Shown piece by piece: positions 14,790 through 22,738 of a stretch of 46,850 nucleotides of DNA (the first letter of the stretch is position 1; the number at the start of each line of letters is the position of its first letter). The position numbers and the translations under genes are program-made. Source of the stretch: Bryobacterales bacterium (GTDB lineage Bacteria > Acidobacteriota > Terriglobia > Bryobacterales > Bryobacteraceae); the NCBI GenBank assembly GCA_003166475.1, contig PMVV01000063.1:1-46850 (forward strand). Direction: 5' to 3'. The notes under the pieces are model-generated. The model was given only the letters and a program-made list of their open reading frames with translations. It was not told the origin of the DNA and made no database searches.

Positions 14790-16117
14790 AGGTACCGGCT
14801 GGCCCATTCCAAAAACGTGGGCCAGTTCGGACCCGCGGTGTGCCCGCCGCTATGTTGCCGGAAAGCCACCTCGCCGTCGGTGAGCGCGGTCTCGATGGGA
14901 GGCATCTCGGTGGTCCCCAGATCCTTCTTGCCCAGCAGCCTGTAAACCGGACCCGCGCCCGCGGCCGCCAGGAACATGCCCTTGGCGTCCACCCATGCGT
15001 CGCCCCTGAACGCGCCGGCACTGATGAACACCGGACGCGGCGCGCACAGGGCAACGAGCTCGTGCGAATCCACCGGCAGATCGTTCCAGTTCAGCGGCCC
15101 GCCGTACTTGATGAAGTTGCCCGCCATCCAGTGATATTCGCCCGACCCGGCCAGGTTCTCCACAATCTCGCCGTAGTTGCGGCGATGCAGCTTCGCCCCG
15201 CCCTCGCCCGATGAGGCGATGAACCCGATGGCGAAACGCTGGTCGTAAGCCATCGTCACCAGCGCCGCCTTGCCGTACCGCGACAGGCCTTCGATGCCCA
15301 CCCGCCTGGCATCCACGGCCTTGTCGGTCTCGAAGTAATCGAGCGCGCGGCTGGCGCCCCAGGCCCACGCACGCAGTGCGCCCCAATCGTCCGGCTTGCG
15401 CGGCTGGCCCTTGTTCACCAGGCCGATGATGCCCTCGGTCAGGCCCGCGCCGTTGTCGGCCTGCACGCTGCCGGGGATCAGGATGGCGTAGCCCCACCCC
15501 TTGGCCAGCACCTGCTGTTGCCAGGGCGGCCCGCTGCCGGCGGGTGGTGGCGGCATGCGGCGCCCAGCGGGGAAGACAAACCCGAACTCCATGATCACCG
15601 GCACCGGACCGCTGGCGTTGGCCGGCGTCGTCAGGGTCAAGTCGATGTTGACGGCGATCGCCGGATACGCGGAATTGTCCACGTGCCCCACCAGCTTCTT
15701 AACCACCACCGGCACGTCGCCGTTGTTCTCCTGCGTTGTGCCAGTCACTTCCCACGTCACCTTCGGCGTGACCTTGGGCACGCGCCCATAAACTTCCCGA
15801 TCGAAATCCTCCACGATCTCCGGACGCCGCTTGCTCCACCAAACTTTGGCCGACTTCACTTTCTTGCCGTTCTTCAGCACCAGCGGATCGGGCAGTTTCG
15901 GATACGGATTGGCTTTCGCCTCATCGTAGTTGGCGGCGTTCGGCGCTTGCGGGTGATTGCCGTCCGCGCCCGGCCGCAGCGAGGTGATGTGCAACTGATC
16001 CATCATCTGCTGATGGTCCTGCTGCGCCGTCATCTTGGCGGGCGCTGGCGTGTCCTGCGCGCGTGCCGACAGAGCGACGAACGCCATGAGAAAGAAAACC
16101 AGCCGTCGATTTTTCAC
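14777..16117 (-). CDS. Glucuronoyl esterase (carbohydrate esterase family 15)
   Basis: Product of 446 residues with a signal peptide (about 1-20, ending SARAQ). CE15 enzymes cleave ester links between lignin and glucuronic acid on xylan. The alpha/beta-hydrolase nucleophile is S279 in GLSRYGKAALV. Further conserved segments are SSGEGGAKLHRRN (302-314), EYHWMAGNF, NDLPVDSHELVALCAPRP, and a C-terminal catalytic histidine, H422 or H426 in QHSGGHTAG. The start is a GTG at 16117 with TATAAT about 10 bases upstream and no obvious Shine-Dalgarno. The stop codon comes from a family C palindrome. It lies just downstream of ctaA on the same strand (7-base gap). Confidence 0.9.
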   Translation of the reverse strand: MKNRRLVFFLMAFVALSARAQDTPAPAKMTAQQDHQQMMDQLHITSLRPGADGNHPQAPNAANYDEAKANPYPKLPDPLVLKNGKKVKSAKVWWSKRRPEIVEDFDREVYGRVPKVTPKVTWEVTGTTQENNGDVPVVVKKLVGHVDNSAYPAIAVNIDLTLTTPANASGPVPVIMEFGFVFPAGRRMPPPPAGSGPPWQQQVLAKGWGYAILIPGSVQADNGAGLTEGIIGLVNKGQPRKPDDWGALRAWAWGASRALDYFETDKAVDARRVGIEGLSRYGKAALVTMAYDQRFAIGFIASSGEGGAKLHRRNYGEIVENLAGSGEYHWMAGNFIKYGGPLNWNDLPVDSHELVALCAPRPVFISAGAFRGDAWVDAKGMFLAAAGAGPVYRLLGKKDLGTTEMPPIETALTDGEVAFRQHSGGHTAGPNWPTFLEWASRYLGGA

Positions 16118-16124
16118 GAGGTCA

Positions 16125-17036
16125 TTATAATTCGCGGCCGGCTTCCAGCGTCGTCACTACCAGCGCGACCCACAGTAAGTCCGCGAGCAGCAGGTGCAGG
16201 ATCTGCATCCAGACCGGCGCGAGCAGAACGATGTTCACGGCTCCGGCGGCGAGTTGCAAGAATACCAGTGCCGCGACCACAACGCCCATCCGGACCGCAC
16301 TCGCCCGTGTGGATCGCATCGCCGTCATAGCGGCTGCCAGCAAGATGATCGCGCCCACCACCGCCAGCACCGGGTGTACGGCTCGCAGGCGCAGCAGCAC
16401 GCTGGCCGTTTGCGAGAACTCCTGCCGCATCCCGGCGGCCACGGAAGCGGCCGGATACAGCGTGTCGCCCAGGGCCGCAATGGCGCCGCTGACCGCCACC
16501 ACGATCGCCACCGGCAGCGCGGCCACCAACAACTTCGGCGCGCGCGGCCAGGGGCGCGCTACGGGATCGCAGCCAAACCACGCCGTGAGGGTCAGCATGG
16601 CCAGCAGGATCTGGGTGTTCACCAGGTGCGCGGAGAGATAGGCGGCGCGCCCCGCGGAAGCGTTGTGCTCCACGTATTGCAACAGAACCAGGCCCGCTCC
16701 CAGCAGCGCCTCCACAATCAGGAACACGACCGAGAGCGCCGCACACGTGCGCGCACGATGGCCGCGCGGGAACAGCCGGTAGGCCCACAGGCAAAGCGCG
16801 GCGACGCCCACCAACGCGAGGCCGCTCGTGGCGCGGTGGGTGAATTCGATGACGGTTTCGATGCGCGGCGCGCGCGGCACCATCGCGCCATTGCACAGCG
16901 GCCAGCGGTTGCCGCAACCGGCTCCCGAGCCAGTGGCGCGCACGAACGCGCCCCACAGGACCACCAACATGTTGTAAGCGAGCACGCCCCAGGCAACCCG
17001 GCTGAATCGTCGCGTGTCCGCCACTGGGTGAGACAT
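16125..17036 (-). CDS. ctaA: Heme A synthase (CtaA/COX15)
   Basis: Product of 303 residues with about eight membrane helices. CtaA oxidises the C8 methyl of heme O to a formyl group, giving heme A for cytochrome c oxidase. The first extracellular loop has the cysteine pair C41 and C48 (GAGCGNRWPLCNG) and the essential acidic residue region RIETVIEFTHR with heme-ligand H67. Later His residues occur in SAHLVNTQ, RAVHPVL and QILHLLLADL. The ATG at 17036 is chosen because upstream codons are non-conserved and run into the divergent cyclase gene. The CE15 gene follows after 7 bases and may share the transcript. Confidence 0.92.
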   Translation of the reverse strand: MSHPVADTRRFSRVAWGVLAYNMLVVLWGAFVRATGSGAGCGNRWPLCNGAMVPRAPRIETVIEFTHRATSGLALVGVAALCLWAYRLFPRGHRARTCAALSVVFLIVEALLGAGLVLLQYVEHNASAGRAAYLSAHLVNTQILLAMLTLTAWFGCDPVARPWPRAPKLLVAALPVAIVVAVSGAIAALGDTLYPAASVAAGMRQEFSQTASVLLRLRAVHPVLAVVGAIILLAAAMTAMRSTRASAVRMGVVVAALVFLQLAAGAVNIVLLAPVWMQILHLLLADLLWVALVVTTLEAGREL

Positions 17037-17070
17037 AAGCCTCAATGTAGCAAGTGCTACCGTGAAGCAC

Positions 17071-17718
17071 ATGCCAACCCTCATCGACCTGAGCCATACG
17101 GTGGAACATGGCCTGATCACGTACAAGGGTCTGCCCGCGCCCATCGTCTGCGACTTCCTCAGCCGGGAAGACTCGCGGCGCATCTACGTCCCCGGAACGG
17201 AATTCCATATCGGCAAAATCGAAATGGTGGCCAACACCGGTACCTATGTGGACTCGCCGTTTCACCGCTACGCCGATGGCCAGGACCTCTCCGAACTGCC
17301 GCTGGAGTCGCTCGCCAACCTGGAGGGTATCGCGGTGCGACACGCCGGGCGCGCGATCGGCCGCTCCGCATTCGGCGATCTGGAGCTGCGCGGCAAGGCT
17401 GTGCTGATACACACCGGATGGGACCGCCATTGGGCCACGGACCAATACTTCGAAGGCCATCCGTTCCTGACGGAGGAGGCGGCCCGGCACATAGCCAACT
17501 CCGGCGCCGCACTGGCAGGCATCGATTCGCTCAATATCGACGATACCGCCGACCTGTCGCGGCCGGCGCATTCCATCCTGCTGCGCGCCGGCATTCCCAT
17601 CGCCGAGCATCTGTGCAACCTGGAATCGGCCCCGGCGGCAGCCTTCCGGTTTTTCGCCGTGCCGGTAAAGGTGAAGCGCTTCGGCACTTTCCCGGTGCGG
17701 GCGTTTGCGATCGTGTAG
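17071..17718 (+). CDS. Cyclase-family (kynurenine formamidase-like) protein with variant metal site
   Basis: Product of 215 residues of the cyclase/KynB metal hydrolase fold. The canonical motif HxGTHxDxPxH reads NTGTYVDSPFH (55-65), so two zinc-ligand histidines are Asn55 and Tyr59, while D61 and H65 remain. This variant seems to define a subgroup and not decay, because the rest is well kept (IDLSHTVEHGL, LIHTGWDRHW, GIDSLNIDD). It probably has a different metal stoichiometry or no hydrolase activity. ATG 17071 is preferred; a GTG nine bases earlier is in frame. It is divergent from ctaA. Confidence 0.8.
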   Translation: MPTLIDLSHTVEHGLITYKGLPAPIVCDFLSREDSRRIYVPGTEFHIGKIEMVANTGTYVDSPFHRYADGQDLSELPLESLANLEGIAVRHAGRAIGRSAFGDLELRGKAVLIHTGWDRHWATDQYFEGHPFLTEEAARHIANSGAALAGIDSLNIDDTADLSRPAHSILLRAGIPIAEHLCNLESAPAAAFRFFAVPVKVKRFGTFPVRAFAIV

Positions 17719-17798
17719 GCCGTGCTCGGGTGCGGCGTAGCTGGGCTGAAGGCATGGGCGCGATACGCCAAAGTGAGACCTGTCTGCCCAGCTTCAAG

Positions 17799-17918
17799 AT
17801 GCGCCGTAACAAGATCCTCGCGCCTCTGGGCGCAGGCGGGATGGGCGAGGTGTACAAGGCCATCGGCGCCACCATGGAGAAGTTCACCGGCGGACGGTTC
17901 GGAGCCGAACGGCCGTGA
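17799..17918 (+). pseudogene. Fragment of a Ser/Thr kinase N-terminus
   Basis: The frame reads KILAPLGAGGMGEVYKA, the glycine-rich ATP loop of bacterial Ser/Thr kinases, then leaves the kinase pattern within a few residues and stops at 17918. The catalytic Lys, HRD and DFG segments are missing. An intact kinase with a related start (PVGAGGMGEVWKA) is at 39035. Confidence 0.7.
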
Positions 17919-18002
17919 ACCTGCCGTCCATCATCGCCGCTCGCCACCCACCCGGTCGTCTTGGCCAAAATCAGGCTATAATTGTTAGCCATAGCAGGAA
18001 CC

Positions 18003-18355
18003 ATGGTTCGACGGCTTACCCCTTTGCCACTTTGCCTTTGCTGCTGGCATCCGCTGTCCCCCTAAGCGCTCAAGCTTCGGCGAACATCCGCCAGTGAAGG
18101 GCACGCCGGCTCGATGTCAAGCTTCTGCAGCGCAATAGCTTTCAAGACTATAAACTCCGGACCGACAGCGTGCAGCGTATTACGGTTGGCGCGAATCAAG
18201 GCATAAGCGTGGTCGCAGACTACGTGAACGTCGGCCAGAGGAAGGCCGAGTATCACACTTGGGTCTACTAGGGAAAGCCCATGTGTATTTCGACGACCGG
18301 GTTCCCGAGGCGCAACTGCCCGCATTTTCAGGAGCGCTTTAATGCTGCTATAGTT
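18003..18355 (+). pseudogene. Broken exported-protein gene, copy 1
   Basis: TATAAT at 17977-17982 precedes an ATG (18003) for a signal-like N-terminus that soon stops. Further on, shifted frames show LQRNSFQDYKLRTDSVQR, then VGQRKAEYHTWVY and VPEAQLPAFQERF. The same segments occur in copy 2 at 18379, in the same order, so this is a decayed paralogue. Stop codons and frameshifts interrupt it. Confidence 0.7.
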
Positions 18356-18378
18356 TTCCCCGAAAGGAGGAGTGGCCA

Positions 18379-18860
18379 TGTTTCAGCGGCTTATCGCTTT
18401 TTCCGTTTTGCCTCTACTGGCAGTAGCAGGCGAAATTGGCAATCTGCAAGAATGGTGTCTACCACCGCCGGCTGGTCCATCGTGAGCGAGAAGCCTTCCG
18501 CGGACGGCGCACAGATGGTCTGTGTGAAGGACTCCGTGACGGAGACGATGGGCGCAGCGTGGTTCAAGCCGCAGAACGTGGATGCGGCGAACATTCCTGC
18601 ATTTCTCGACCGGCGGCTGGATGCCAAGGCCGCGCAGCGCAACAACTTCGAGGGCTATCGATTCCGGCCCGACAGCGTGCAGCGTACCATGATCGGCGGG
18701 CATCCGGCGTTCAGCGCGGTTGCCGACTAGGACTAGGTGAGCGCGGGCCAGCAGAAGGTCGAGTACATTACCTGGATTGACGCTCCCAAGTGCCGCGTAC
18801 TGTTCAGCGTCCAGAAGCCGGTGGGCCAGTTTCCCGCTTTCCAGCCGCGCTTCGACGGGC
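18379..18860 (+). pseudogene. Broken exported-protein gene, copy 2
   Basis: A good Shine-Dalgarno (GAAAGGAGG) precedes ATG 18379 and a signal peptide (FQRLIAFSVLPLLAVAGE). A frameshift follows near 18440-18480. The reading continues as GWSIVSEKPSADG, DRRLDAKAAQRNNFEGYR, FRPDSVQRTMIGGHPAFSAV, then two in-frame stops (TAG GAC TAG at about 18728) and VEYITWIDAPKCRVLFSV and QFPAFQPRF. The TAG GAC TAG looks like a 6-base duplication around a TAC-to-TAG change. Function of the intact family is unknown; it is an exported protein of soil acidobacteria by inference. Confidence 0.75.
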
Positions 18861-18938
18861 GCGACCACTGGCGAGGTCCAGGTAACGACACCGGGCGGCA
18901 CGCTCTCCAGCGGCGGCCCCTTCATCGTGGTTCCGTGA
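18861..18938 (+). pseudogene. IPT/TIG-domain C-terminal fragment
   Basis: Twenty-five codons reading TTGEVQVTTPGGTLSSGGPF and a short end before TGA match the last strands of IPT/TIG immunoglobulin-like repeats found in large exported acidobacterial proteins. It abuts copy 2 of the exported-protein remnant, so it is probably a recombination scar. Confidence 0.55.
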
Positions 18939-19000
18939 TTTTGAGCGGCTGCGTCCCTCAGGCGCGCTGGTAAGAAGGGACAGTCGTCGACCGGCGCTGC

Positions 19001-21496
19001 CTATTCGTATCGCAAAGCCGAAATTGGGTCGATGCGCGAGGCCTTCCATGCGGGCACCAGAGCCGCCAGCGCAGCCACCGCGGCAAGCGCGGCCGCCGCG
19101 CCCGCGTAAATGGGAAGGTCCGCCCCCTGGATGCCGAACAATTGCGATTCGACATAACGGCTCAGTGTAAACGCCGCGCCCAAGCCAATCACGATTCCCG
19201 CCGCTACCATGCGGCCGGCATCCAGCAGCACCATCCGCAGCACGGCGGCGGGCAACGCACCTAGAGCCATGCGTACGCCAATCTCGGCGGTCCGCCGCGC
19301 AACCGCGAAGGCGATCACGCCATAGACTCCGATGGCGGCAAGCAGCGTCGCCAGTATGCCAAACGCACTCGATAAAACAGCCACCAACCGCTCCGTGTAA
19401 AGCGCCTCGCGAATGCGCAGCTCAACCGGCTGGATCTCCGGAACCGGCAAGCCTGCGTCGGCCTCCCTCACCGCCCGGCGGATGGCCGCCGCCAGACCGG
19501 CCTCGTTCCCCGCGGCGCGGACGTAGAAGACCATGCGCGCAGGCACTTCGCGTTGCGTATAGGGGAAAAAGACCGTGCTGGACACGGGACGCCGCACATT
19601 GGTGCGGACGTCCGCCGCGACGCCCACGATTTCCCGGTTGAGCGGCACCTTCGGACCGCCAAAACCCAAATGCCTGCCAAGCGGGTTTTGCTTGGGGAAA
19701 TAACGCTTGACGAATGCCTCATTGACTACCACCGGCTCCACGGCCGCATCGCGCTCGTTGAACTCGCGGCCGGCGCGCAACGGGATCCCCAAGGCGCGGA
19801 AATAGGCGGGGCTGATCGCTTCAATCCTCGAAGTAGCGAAGTCTTTCCCAGTCGCCTCGGAGCCTTCCAACCGAATGCCCATGCCCCAGCCGGCGCCGCT
19901 GTACGGTCCGCCGTCGCCCCCAGCCACCCCGCTTATGCCGGGCAGCGCGGCGAGACGCTCCAGCAGATCGCGATAAAAAGCGTTGGCTGCCGCTCGCCCG
20001 GTGCGGATCAAGGTGGCGTCCACGGAGAACATCCACAGGCGTTCGGCGCGAAAGCCGCGGCTGGCGTTGACCAGGTTCGCGGCGCTGGCGCTGAAAAGTC
20101 CCGCGCCCACTACCAGCAGAACGGAGAGCGCGACCTGCACCGTGACAAGCACGCGCCGCAATCTCGCGGAACTCCCGCCGGAGAGCACGTTGGAGGCCTG
20201 ATTCTTGAGCGTTGCGGCGACGTTCGGCTTGGTCGCCTGCAGTGCCGGGATGAGAGCGAACAACAGCGCGCACACCACCGATAGCGCCAATGTGTAGGCC
20301 AGCACCCGAAGGTCGAGCGATCCGGAGACCCAGCCTCCGGCGGCATCGCGCGGCAAGATACGCAGCAGCCCCACCGTGCTCCAATGCTCCACCAGCAGTC
20401 CGGCGGCCGCCCCGGCTATGGCCAGCAGCAGACCCTCTAGCAGCAATTGTTTCACCAGCAATCCGCGCTTGGCTCCCAGTGCCAGCCGGATGGCGATCTC
20501 CCGCTGCCGCCCGGTACCGCGTGCTACCAGCAGGCCGGCGACATTCGCGCAGGCGATCAGCAGGACCAGGGCAACCATGATCATCAGCACGGTAAGCGGC
20601 TTTTCCCACTTTTCACGGAGTTCGGTAATGCCGCGCGCGGCGGGCAGCAGTGCGAGGCGGTTCTTGAGCAGCGCCTCCCGATCCTTCGGGTCGCGCGGAG
20701 CGGCGCCCTGGCGCAGATCGGCTTCGAGGATGGCATGAAATACCACGTCCGTCGCCGCCTGCGCCTTGGCCAGGCTTTCGCCCGGTTTGATGCGGGCGAA
20801 GAAGTTGAGCCAGCTATGGGTGCGGTCTTCGAGCACATCCTCGGTCGGGGTAATCGCCCGCTGCATGGCGATGGGCACGAAGACGTCGGGCGAATCGCCC
20901 TGCACCAGGCCATTAAAATTGGCGCTGGAAACCCCGATCACGACGAAGGGCTGACCGTTGATGGCAACCGTTTGGTTCACGATCGCGGGATTCGCGCCCA
21001 GATGGCTGGACCAGAAACTGTGACTGAGGACTGCGACGGGATGGGCGCCGGGCGCGCCGTCGTCTTGGGGTGCGATGGTGCGGCCCAGTATCGCGGGGAC
21101 CCCCAGGGTGGTGAAGTAATTGCCAGTCGTTAGTTCCGCTTGAGCCGCCTGGGTGCTCCCCTGCCAGGTGACGCGCACCGGCGCTGTGGCGCAAGCCAGA
21201 ATGCCGGCAAACGCGGGAACGCGATCGCGCAGATCCCGGTACAACGGATACGGGAAAACGGACTCGGAGTTGGTTGTCCAACTCGATGAGTGCTCGCCGG
21301 GGCCCGAGTAGTCGCCGTGCAGCGCAACCAGCCGTTCGGGGTCCGCCACCGGCAGCGAACGAAGGACCACCTGGTCCAGCAGAGAGAAGATGGCGGTATT
21401 GGCGCCAATTCCAAGAGCCAGCGATAACACGGCGGCCAAGGTGAAGACGGGACTTCGGCGCAGCGCGCGCACTCCGTGCAGGAGGTCCACCAGCAT
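19001..21496 (-). CDS. FtsX/MacB-type orphan permease (acidobacterial duplicated permease)
   Basis: Product of 831 residues. The N-terminus (MLVDLLHGVRALRRSPVFTL, then a membrane helix to about 45) is typical of acidobacterial ADOP permeases, which have a MacB-like periplasmic core and two FtsX domains. Membrane helices cluster at about 20-45, 300-420 (three, first FtsX domain), 435-470 and 690-815 (three, second FtsX domain). No ATPase gene is adjacent, as expected for the orphan class. The exported substrate is unknown. The start ATG at 21496 gives the canonical N-terminus. It lies downstream of the MerR-TPR gene on the same strand, separated by a family B palindrome. Confidence 0.92.
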   Translation of the reverse strand: MLVDLLHGVRALRRSPVFTLAAVLSLALGIGANTAIFSLLDQVVLRSLPVADPERLVALHGDYSGPGEHSSSWTTNSESVFPYPLYRDLRDRVPAFAGILACATAPVRVTWQGSTQAAQAELTTGNYFTTLGVPAILGRTIAPQDDGAPGAHPVAVLSHSFWSSHLGANPAIVNQTVAINGQPFVVIGVSSANFNGLVQGDSPDVFVPIAMQRAITPTEDVLEDRTHSWLNFFARIKPGESLAKAQAATDVVFHAILEADLRQGAAPRDPKDREALLKNRLALLPAARGITELREKWEKPLTVLMIMVALVLLIACANVAGLLVARGTGRQREIAIRLALGAKRGLLVKQLLLEGLLLAIAGAAAGLLVEHWSTVGLLRILPRDAAGGWVSGSLDLRVLAYTLALSVVCALLFALIPALQATKPNVAATLKNQASNVLSGGSSARLRRVLVTVQVALSVLLVVGAGLFSASAANLVNASRGFRAERLWMFSVDATLIRTGRAAANAFYRDLLERLAALPGISGVAGGDGGPYSGAGWGMGIRLEGSEATGKDFATSRIEAISPAYFRALGIPLRAGREFNERDAAVEPVVVNEAFVKRYFPKQNPLGRHLGFGGPKVPLNREIVGVAADVRTNVRRPVSSTVFFPYTQREVPARMVFYVRAAGNEAGLAAAIRRAVREADAGLPVPEIQPVELRIREALYTERLVAVLSSAFGILATLLAAIGVYGVIAFAVARRTAEIGVRMALGALPAAVLRMVLLDAGRMVAAGIVIGLGAAFTLSRYVESQLFGIQGADLPIYAGAAAALAAVAALAALVPAWKASRIDPISALRYE

Positions 21497-21552
21497 ACCT
21501 ATATGCTATCGGGACGCGGGTTGCTTCGCTACGGTTGTGAACGAATAAAGAC

Positions 21553-21592
21553 GCGGCCTGAGAGGCCGCTGCAGGCTGAGAGCCTGCCCCAC
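21553..21592. repeat. Family B twin-hairpin palindrome, copy 2
   Basis: GCGGCCTGAGAGGCCGC followed by GCAGGCTGAGAGCCTGC and CCCAC, the reverse orientation of copy 1 at 2928. It abuts the stop codon of the MerR-TPR gene (21593) and lies between that gene and the orphan permease. Confidence 0.85.
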
Positions 21593-22477
21593 TCAGGAGA
21601 GCAGGGCTACGCGAAGCTTTTCGAGTTGGCGGCGGGCGATATCGGCCCAACTGCTGGCGCTATCGATCTTCAGATAGGCCTTCCAGTGGTGGACGGCCCG
21701 CAGCACGTCGCCGCGGCGCTCGCACAGCAGGGCGAGATTGAAGTGCGCGTCGCCATAGCGCGGATTGATGCGGAGGGCGGTCTCGTAACAGAGCTGGGCT
21801 TTGGACAGGTCGCCGCGCTCGTCGTAGAGGTTGCCGAGATTGAAATGCGCCAGGGGGTAGTTGGGATCGGCTTTCAATGCGCGGGTGTAGTAGTCTTCGG
21901 CTTCCTGGAACTGGCGCAGGCGGTAACGAATGGTGCCCAGGTTGACCAGCGCGCCGGCGGCTTGGGGGTTGCACTCGACGGCCTGCAGATAGGCCTCCAC
22001 GGCCTCGTCGATGGGCGCGCCGGTTTCTTCCAGAAACAACCCTTTCTGAAACCAAGCTTCGGAGTCGCGTTCACGCGGGGGCGGAGGCGGCTGGGGCGGC
22101 AGTGCTTGCACGCGGGCCAACTCGGAGGTGTCGAAGTCAAAGAGGATTTGACCGGTGAGCGCCATCATGTTTTGGCCCGCCACGCGCACGGCGATGTTGC
22201 GGCCATCGGAAAAGATCTTGAGTTCGGCCAGGGGATCGCGCACCTCGGAGAGGCGCTGCTTCAAGGAATCCAGGGCGCGTCCGATTTTGCGCAGGGGGAT
22301 GCGGCGGGCGCGCAGTTCGCCGATGGTGCGGAGGGCGATCAGGTCGCGGAAGGAATAAGTGTCGGCCGCGGGAACCAGGCCCGAACGTTCCCAACTCCGC
22401 AACTGCCGCTCGGAGAGATGGAGCATTCGGCAAACCTCGGCACGCTGATATTGATGCTTCGGCGCGGTGGCAGGCAC
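21593..22477 (-). CDS. MerR-type DNA-binding domain fused to TPR repeats
   Basis: Product of 294 residues. Residues 8-75 form a MerR-like winged helix (YQRAEVCRMLHLSERQLRSW, YSFRDLIALRTIGELR), but without the long dimerisation helix and cysteine sensor typical of MerR. A Pro-rich linker (about 125-135) leads to four TPR repeats (138-275) such as ALVNLGTIRYRLRQFQEAE and AHFNLGNLYDERGDLSKA. Such proteins are common in Acidobacteria; the TPRs probably bind a protein partner that controls the regulator. The target is unknown. Its stop directly adjoins a family B palindrome. Confidence 0.85.
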   Translation of the reverse strand: MPATAPKHQYQRAEVCRMLHLSERQLRSWERSGLVPAADTYSFRDLIALRTIGELRARRIPLRKIGRALDSLKQRLSEVRDPLAELKIFSDGRNIAVRVAGQNMMALTGQILFDFDTSELARVQALPPQPPPPPRERDSEAWFQKGLFLEETGAPIDEAVEAYLQAVECNPQAAGALVNLGTIRYRLRQFQEAEDYYTRALKADPNYPLAHFNLGNLYDERGDLSKAQLCYETALRINPRYGDAHFNLALLCERRGDVLRAVHHWKAYLKIDSASSWADIARRQLEKLRVALLS

Positions 22478-22738
22478 GGGGGGATTTTAGCATGAAGCGG
22501 CAAACCCGCGAGGCGTAGCTGTTGAAGGGCAGCAGCCAGGAGCGTGGGAAACTTCCCAGAAGGGACTTCAAGCCCGCGTCGGCCACACGGACGAGTGGAT
22601 TTCCTTCCCGGACGACGAAGTTCAAATTGGAACAGTGGGTTGGAAGGGCTGGCCCATGGCCCTGCAGTGTGGGAGGGATCGGCCGGATCCGTTAGCGCTC
22701 GGGAGAGAATCGCACTGCTTGCGCGCTATCATGGGTTC
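22478..22738. other. Intergenic region upstream of the TIR-ATPase gene
   Basis: This 261-bp region separates the divergent MerR-TPR gene from the TIR-ATPase operon. No gene, clear promoter or retron-like inverted structure was recognised by eye. The operon promoter must lie here. Confidence 0.4.

Larger units (their letters stand above)
17719..19000. other. Decayed region with gene remnants
   Basis: About 1.3 kb between the cyclase gene and the orphan permease contains no intact gene. It holds, in order, a Ser/Thr kinase N-terminal fragment, two broken copies of the same exported-protein gene, and a fragment of an IPT/TIG immunoglobulin-like domain, all on the plus strand. Each piece is listed separately. 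Confidence 0.75.

Noticed and set aside
22137-22625. Minus-strand frame upstream of the MerR-TPR start
   Set aside because: It overlaps the MerR-TPR gene in another frame; the part beyond (22478-22625) shows no match to a known family.
22478-22738. Retron ncRNA upstream of the TIR-ATPase/HNH pair
   Set aside because: No reverse transcriptase gene is in the window and no msr/msd-like long inverted repeat was seen.
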